Below the pieces are notes generated by a model. That model made no database searches, was not told where the DNA came from, and saw nothing but the letters and a program-made list of their open reading frames with translations. Source: Pseudomonadota bacterium (GTDB lineage: Bacteria > Pseudomonadota > Alphaproteobacteria > Rhodobacterales > Rhodobacteraceae). Taken from it: a DNA stretch of 11,551 nt. The DNA lies in NCBI GenBank assembly GCA_022573605.1, contig JACZTQ010000078.1:1-11551 (forward strand). Direction: 5' to 3'. This document shows, piece after piece, positions 8,501-11,551 of the stretch; position 1 is the stretch's first letter; each line of letters begins with the position of its first letter. A program made the position numbers and the translations under genes.

Positions 8501-8904
8501 TCGGGCTGGTGATCGTCGCCCACGGGACGCTGGCGCAAGCGCTGCTGGCCGCGACCGAGCATGTCGTCGGCCGGCTGGCGAACGCGCACGCGGTCTCGAT
8601 CGATCCCGGCGACGACCTGCATGCGCGCCAGGCCGAGATCAACCGGCTGGTCGCGGCGGTCGATTCCGGCGACGGGGTGGTGGTGATCACCGACATGTTC
8701 GGCGGCACGCCCTCGAACCTGGCGCTCGGCGCCATCAGCGGCCCCGATGTCGAGGTGATCTGCGGTGTCAACCTGCCGCTTCTGGTCAAGCTGGCGAAGC
8801 TGCGCGACCGGCCCCTGGAGCAAGCCGTGCGGGTGTCGCTGGAGGCCGGGCACAAATACATCGATTCGGCGGCCAATATCCTGGACCCGGCGCGCGGCCG
8901 CTGA
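8497..8904 (+). CDS. manX: PTS EIIA component, mannose/fructose (EIIA-Man) family
   Basis: A 135 aa single-domain phosphocarrier that accepts phosphate from HPr. No membrane EIIC or EIID is encoded nearby, so the role is regulatory, as in other alphaproteobacterial PTS clusters of this type. The phospho-acceptor is His9 in IVAHGTLAQAL, and the family hallmark DMFGGTPSN sits at 66-74. The ATG at 8497 overlaps the rapZ stop (ATGA) and has GGAGG at 8485-8489, seven bases upstream. ptsH begins three bases after the stop, giving a tightly coupled rapZ-manX-ptsH unit. Other names used for this gene are ptsM and EIIA-Man. Confidence 0.93.
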   Translation: MIGLVIVAHGTLAQALLAATEHVVGRLANAHAVSIDPGDDLHARQAEINRLVAAVDSGDGVVVITDMFGGTPSNLALGAISGPDVEVICGVNLPLLVKLAKLRDRPLEQAVRVSLEAGHKYIDSAANILDPARGR

Positions 8905-8907
8905 TCC

Positions 8908-9195
8908 ATGCCCCCGGAAGCCATGCCTCTCACCCGGACCCTGACCATCCGCAACACCAAGGGCCTGCATGCGCGGGCCTCGGCCCGGTTCGTCGAGACC
9001 GTCGAGAGCTTCGACGCCACCGCCACGGTGCGCCGCGACGGCCAGTCGGTGGCCGGCGACAGCATCATGGGCCTGCTGCTGCTGGCCGCCGCCAAGGGCG
9101 CCACCATCGAGGTCACCGTCAATGGCGCGGAGGCCGACGCCCTGATGGCGGCCCTCGACGCCCTGATCGCCAACCGCTTCGGCGAGGAGCGCTGA
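8908..9195 (+). CDS. ptsH: phosphocarrier protein HPr (NPr-like)
   Basis: Small cytoplasmic PTS phosphocarrier, 95 aa. The active-site histidine is His21 in NTKGLHARASARFV. The HprK target serine is Ser52 in VAGDSIMGLLLLAA, matching Ser46 of Firmicutes HPr. Both sites are present, so it can receive phosphate from EI on His and from HprK on Ser. The start is ATG 8908, three bases after manX; ATG 8923 would give 90 aa, an equally normal length. EI (ptsI or ptsP) and EIIA-Ntr are not in the window. The gene is the last of the cluster, with a terminator-like hairpin beginning six bases after the stop. Confidence 0.95.
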   Translation: MPPEAMPLTRTLTIRNTKGLHARASARFVETVESFDATATVRRDGQSVAGDSIMGLLLLAAAKGATIEVTVNGAEADALMAALDALIANRFGEER

Positions 9196-9200
9196 TGCAG

Positions 9201-9222
9201 CGGGGCGGCGCCCCGTGATTTT
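9201..9222 (+). terminator. candidate intrinsic terminator after ptsH
   Basis: CGGGGC-GGC-GCCCCG forms a six-base-pair GC stem with a three-base loop, followed by TGATTTT. It begins six bases after the ptsH stop and is well placed to end the chvI-ptsH transcript. The T-run is short and interrupted, so efficiency is uncertain. Confidence 0.5.
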
Positions 9223-9231
9223 GCCCGTGAC

Positions 9232-9252
9232 GAAATCCGCTTTGCGGATTTC
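9232..9252. repeat. perfect 9 bp hairpin in the ptsH/tag convergent gap
   Basis: GAAATCCGC-TTT-GCGGATTTC is a perfect inverted repeat with a three-base loop. It lies three bases before the large 39 bp palindrome and may be the edge of the same composite element. Confidence 0.6.
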
Positions 9253-9255
9253 CGG

Positions 9256-9349
9256 CTCCACCAGCCCACCCCTCCTCCCCGCCCAACCACCGATGTTACC
9301 TCGGTGGATGATCGGTGGTTGGGCGGGGAGGAGGGGTGGGCTGGTGGAG
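9256..9349. repeat. perfect 39 bp inverted repeat (giant palindrome)
   Basis: The arms 9256-9294 and 9311-9349 are perfect reverse complements over 39 bases, separated by 16 bases. The left arm begins CTCCACCAGCCCACCCC. Each arm is strongly strand-biased: the right arm has runs GGG, GGGG, GGGG and GGG, a G-quadruplex pattern, on the plus strand, and the left arm has it on the minus strand. An alternative inner stem CCACCGA/TCGGTGG (9287-9307) exists. The element sits between converging ptsH and tag. It is probably a dispersed intergenic repeat that also acts as a bidirectional transcription barrier. Confidence 0.85.
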
Positions 9350-9451
9350 CGCCCAAAAGTTGCGAAGCAGCTTTTGGAACAGGCGCATAAGACCAAGCCC
9401 CCGCCGATTTCGCCCCCCTCTCCCCTTGGGAGAGGGGTCGGGGGAGAGGGA
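9350..9451. repeat. further palindromes, including a CCCCTCTCCC/GGGAGAGGGG repeat
   Basis: CCAAAAG (9353-9359) pairs with CTTTTGG (9371-9377). Then CCCCTCTCCC (9415-9424) pairs with GGGAGAGGGG (9428-9437) across a three-base loop, followed by another GGGGGAGAGGG run. The CTCTCCC/GGGAGAGG hairpin resembles a widespread proteobacterial intergenic repeat. When read as protein it gives the proline/glycine-rich LGRGVGGEG-type peptides often seen in spurious ORFs. Together with the neighbouring elements it fills the gap up to the tag stop codon; no gene is present. Confidence 0.6.
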
Positions 9452-9487
9452 AGTGACACTGCCGTCGGACCCCGGATACCCCAACCC

Positions 9488-10072
9488 CTACCACCTCAGC
9501 CGCGCCGCCTCCGCCGCGCATTCGCCATGCTGCGGGCAGCCCACCAGATGATCGTTGACCAGGCCCGTCGCCTGGGCGAAGGCATAGACGATGACCGGGC
9601 CGCAAAAGCGGAACCCGGCCGCCTTCAGCGCCTTCGACATCGCGCGCGACAGCGGCGTCTCGGCCGGAACCTGCGTCCCGTTCGCCCAGGCGTTCTGAAC
9701 CGGCTTGAAATCGACGAATTGCCACACAAACCGGTCGAAGCCCCCGTTCGCCTCGATCTCGAGCCAGGCGCGGGCGCCTGCGATGGTCGCCTCGATCTTG
9801 CCCCGGTGGCGCACGATGCCCGCGTCGGCCAGTGCGCGGGCCACTTGCCGCTCGCCCCAGCGGGCGATGCGCTCGGGCTCGAAGCCCTCGAAGGCGGCGC
9901 GGAAATTGTCGCGCTTGTTCAGGATGGTCAGCCAGCTCAGCCCGGCCTGGAAGCCGTCCAGCACCAGTTTTTCGAACAACGCCCGGCTGCCGGTCTCGGG
10001 CCGGCCCCATTCGCGGTCGTGATAGGCGACATAAATCGGCGCGCTTGCGCACCAGCCGCAGCGCTCGGCCAT
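9488..10072 (-). CDS. tag: DNA-3-methyladenine glycosylase I
   Basis: Base-excision repair enzyme that removes 3-methyladenine from alkylated DNA. The 194 aa length fits the family. The zinc site is complete: Cys5 and His18 at the N-terminus (RCGWC and YHDREWG) and His175 and Cys179 in NDHLVGCPQHGEC, matching the E. coli ligands almost position for position. The core LDGFQAGLSWLTILNKRDNF (38-57) is the family signature, with Asp39 where E. coli has Glu38. The start is ATG 10072 because GGGGAGGA lies about eight bases upstream on the coding strand; upstream in-frame ATGs at 10090 and 10129 would add an atypical leader and run into the operator. A LexA-type site lies about 40 bp upstream, suggesting damage-inducible expression. 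Confidence 0.95.
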   Translation of the reverse strand: MAERCGWCASAPIYVAYHDREWGRPETGSRALFEKLVLDGFQAGLSWLTILNKRDNFRAAFEGFEPERIARWGERQVARALADAGIVRHRGKIEATIAGARAWLEIEANGGFDRFVWQFVDFKPVQNAWANGTQVPAETPLSRAMSKALKAAGFRFCGPVIVYAFAQATGLVNDHLVGCPQHGECAAEAARLRW

Positions 10073-10098
10073 GGATCTTTTCCTCCCCATCGCTGCTG

Positions 10099-10136
10099 TT
10101 AACACAAATTTAGAACATTTATAGAACATTTGTTAA
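10099..10136. promoter_or_regulatory. LexA (SOS) operator with overlapping divergent promoters
   Basis: GAAC (10113-10116), seven bases, GAAC (10124-10127) is a perfect match to the alphaproteobacterial LexA box GTTC-N7-GTTC. It lies within a 10 bp direct repeat TAGAACATTT of period 11. The patch is strikingly AT-rich in a GC-rich window. For tag (minus strand), TTAACA (10136-10131) and TAAATT (10112-10107) are 18 bases apart and the box fills the spacer. For the EAL gene (plus strand), TTAACA (10099-10104) and TAGAAC (10122-10127) are 17 apart. One bound LexA dimer could therefore block both promoters. The box itself is seen; the promoter elements are approximate. Confidence 0.75.
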
Positions 10137-10184
10137 GGTGATTGCAGCATCGATGGATGTCGGGCGGTCCCCGGGGAGGGCGGA

Positions 10185-11432
10185 ATGAACAGGCAGCGGA
10201 TATTTCGCCGGAACGGTCAGCCACTACGCTCCGAGGCCGGACCCCACGCCCTGATCCTTCTCGGGATCGACAATCTCTCGGCGCTGGAGGATCTGTTCGG
10301 CGAACCGCTCGGCGACGAGATCATCGAGGCGGTGCAGGCGAACATCGCCCCCGCCCTGCCCGAGCGGGCGACCCTGTGGCGGGCCGAACACCGGCGCATC
10401 GCGCTGTCGATCCCGCAACTCGACCGCACCGGGGTCAGCGCGCTGGTCACCCGGTTGCAGGCCACCATCGCCCAGCAGGCGGTCCCGACCTCGCAGGGAC
10501 CGGTCGCGGTGACCGTGGCGGCGGGCTGCGTCGTCGGCGCCGACCAGCCGCCCGATACGGAAGGCTCGGCGGCGCGCCATGCACTCAGCGAGGCGATGGG
10601 CAGCGGCGCCGGCTGCATCCGTTTCGCCGAGGAGACCGGCGCCGGCGCACGCCGGCGTGAGGACATCGTCGCCGCCGCGCAACTCGCCATGGGCGCGCTG
10701 CGCGACGGCGATCTGGTGATCGCCTACCAGCCGGTGGTGTCGGCCTCGGGCAACAACCGCGCCGCCTTCTACGAATGCCTGGTCCGGGTCCGCGAGCACT
10801 CGGGCGCCCTGATCGCGGCGGCCGAATTCATGCCGGCGATGGAGCAACTCGGCCTGGCCACCCTGATCGACCGTCAGGTGCTGGTGCTGGCGCTGGAGGC
10901 GCTGTCGCGCCAGCCCGGCATCCGGATCTCGATCAACATCTTCCCGCAGACCATGCAGGACGCCCAGTGGATGATCCTGTTCGACGAGGGGACCCGCCGC
11001 GACCCGACCCTGGCGGAGCGCCTGATCATCGAGGTGACCGAGACCGCGGCGATGCTGGAGCCCGCCCGCACGCTCGATTTCATGGCCCGCCTGCGCCGCA
11101 AGGGCTGCGCCTTCGCGCTCGACGATTTCGGCATGGGCCACACCTCGTTCGGCAGCCTGCGCGATTTCCGCTTCGACATCATCAAGATCGACGGCAGCTT
11201 CATCACCGATGTCACCACCAACGCGGACAGCCGCTTCTTCGTCACCAAGCTGGTCGAGATCGGCGCCCATTTCGACATGATGACGGTGGCCGAATTCGTC
11301 CAGGGCCCGGCCGACGCGCGCATCCTGCGCGACCTCGGGGTCGAGTATTTCCAGGGCTTCTATTTCGGCACCCCGAGCTTGCTGCTGGGCCCGAAGATCG
11401 AACCCCAGCCGGTGGTGCTGGGCGCGAGTTGA
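10185..11432 (+). CDS. degenerate GGDEF plus EAL domain protein (c-di-GMP signalling)
   Basis: A 415 aa cytoplasmic protein with no membrane segment. Residues about 20-150 follow the GGDEF fold (LILLGIDNLSALEDLFGEPLGD), but the signature itself is EHRRI (68-72), so it cannot be a normal cyclase. Residues about 165-400 form an EAL domain. Here EAL is ECL (Glu197), and Asn251, Glu283 (IIEVTE), Asp313-Asp314 (LDDFG), Lys334 (IIKIDGSF), Glu370 and Gln390 are retained. The usual EGVE loop is EFVQ, so the second Glu is lost. Phosphodiesterase activity is plausible but could be weak, or the domain could be a c-di-GMP receptor. The ATG at 10185 follows GGGGAGGG (10173-10180). The gene is divergent from tag and shares the LexA-type operator. 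The exact subfamily is not recognised. Confidence 0.88.
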   Translation: MNRQRIFRRNGQPLRSEAGPHALILLGIDNLSALEDLFGEPLGDEIIEAVQANIAPALPERATLWRAEHRRIALSIPQLDRTGVSALVTRLQATIAQQAVPTSQGPVAVTVAAGCVVGADQPPDTEGSAARHALSEAMGSGAGCIRFAEETGAGARRREDIVAAAQLAMGALRDGDLVIAYQPVVSASGNNRAAFYECLVRVREHSGALIAAAEFMPAMEQLGLATLIDRQVLVLALEALSRQPGIRISINIFPQTMQDAQWMILFDEGTRRDPTLAERLIIEVTETAAMLEPARTLDFMARLRRKGCAFALDDFGMGHTSFGSLRDFRFDIIKIDGSFITDVTTNADSRFFVTKLVEIGAHFDMMTVAEFVQGPADARILRDLGVEYFQGFYFGTPSLLLGPKIEPQPVVLGAS

Positions 11433-11453
11433 GGCGGGTTCGCACCCGGAGAC

Positions 11454-11512
11454 GGGCGGACAATCATGTCCGCCCTACCCGGCGCCGCGGCGCCGCCCGG
11501 TAGGGTGGACAT
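11454..11512. terminator. nested palindromes after the EAL gene; candidate terminator/repeat
   Basis: GGGCGGACA (11454-11462) pairs perfectly with TGTCCGCCC (11467-11475) across a four-base loop, 22 bases after the EAL stop. An overlapping larger hairpin pairs ATGTCCGCCCTACC (11466-11479) with GGTAGGGTGGACAT (11499-11512), with one mismatch (G-T), so the two structures are mutually exclusive. There is no T-run. This may be a dispersed repeat serving as a 3' end structure. Confidence 0.55.
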
Positions 11513-11524
11513 CACGCCGCCGTC

Positions 11525-11547
11525 GTAGGGTGCGCATTTTGCGCACC
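11525..11547. repeat. third copy of the GTAGGGTGCGCA palindromic repeat
   Basis: This 23 bp sequence, starting GTAGGGTGCGCA, is identical to the reverse complement of 2436-2458 and has one difference from 2387-2409. It contains the inner palindrome TGCGCA...TGCGCA. It lies at the window edge beyond the EAL gene, so a partner copy might follow outside the window. Confidence 0.75.
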
Positions 11548-11551
11548 ACCA

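Noticed and set aside
9232..9451. CRISPR-like array
   Set aside because: The repeats are different inverted elements, not evenly spaced direct repeats with unique spacers, and no cas gene is nearby.
8338..10102. Open frames crossing the ptsH-tag gap in both directions
   Set aside because: They are kept open by the palindromic repeats, which give proline/glycine-rich peptides on either strand, and they overlap well-supported genes.

Overview
The window is GC-rich chromosomal DNA from an alphaproteobacterium, probably a Rhodospirillales-type lineage. The taxonomy is inferred, not proven. The evidence is the order of an ATP-type pckA next to a chvI-chvG-hprK-rapZ-manX-ptsH cluster, the short form of HPr kinase, and a LexA site of the alphaproteobacterial GAAC-N7-GAAC type. 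All genes look like housekeeping or regulatory genes. I see no transposase, phage gene, CRISPR array, tRNA or rRNA.

Layout. A leftward gamma-glutamyltransferase-family gene (58-1593) is divergent from a small VOC/glyoxalase-fold gene (1707-2174). A convergent gap of about 290 bp, filled with palindromic repeats, separates the latter from leftward pckA (2467-4071). A 386 bp divergent control region follows. Then come rightward chvI (4458-5159), chvG (5168-6877) and hprK (6874-7374), tightly packed. A 181 bp gap carrying two tandem hairpin repeats separates these from rapZ (7556-8500), manX (8497-8904) and ptsH (8908-9195). The cluster ends at a terminator-like hairpin. A second convergent gap (9196-9487) is full of inverted repeats, including a perfect 39 bp palindrome arm pair. 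Leftward tag (9488-10072) is divergent from a degenerate GGDEF plus EAL gene (10185-11432), and the shared promoter region holds a perfect LexA-type operator. The right edge has more palindromic repeats, one identical in sequence to a copy beside pckA.

How the genes work together. ChvG-ChvI is an envelope/acid-stress two-component system. HprK, ManX (EIIA-Man) and HPr form the regulatory, non-transporting PTS typical of alphaproteobacteria. RapZ is an associated nucleotide-binding adaptor. PckA controls entry into gluconeogenesis. The arrangement suggests coupling of envelope sensing to carbon and PTS state. No EI or EIIA-Ntr gene lies in the window.

The most interesting observation is the LexA-like operator that could put both a DNA-alkylation repair glycosylase and a c-di-GMP-related protein under SOS control. 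The next are the three intergenic palindrome-repeat clusters and the hairpin pair inside the PTS operon. I did not find a clearly undescribed multi-gene system.
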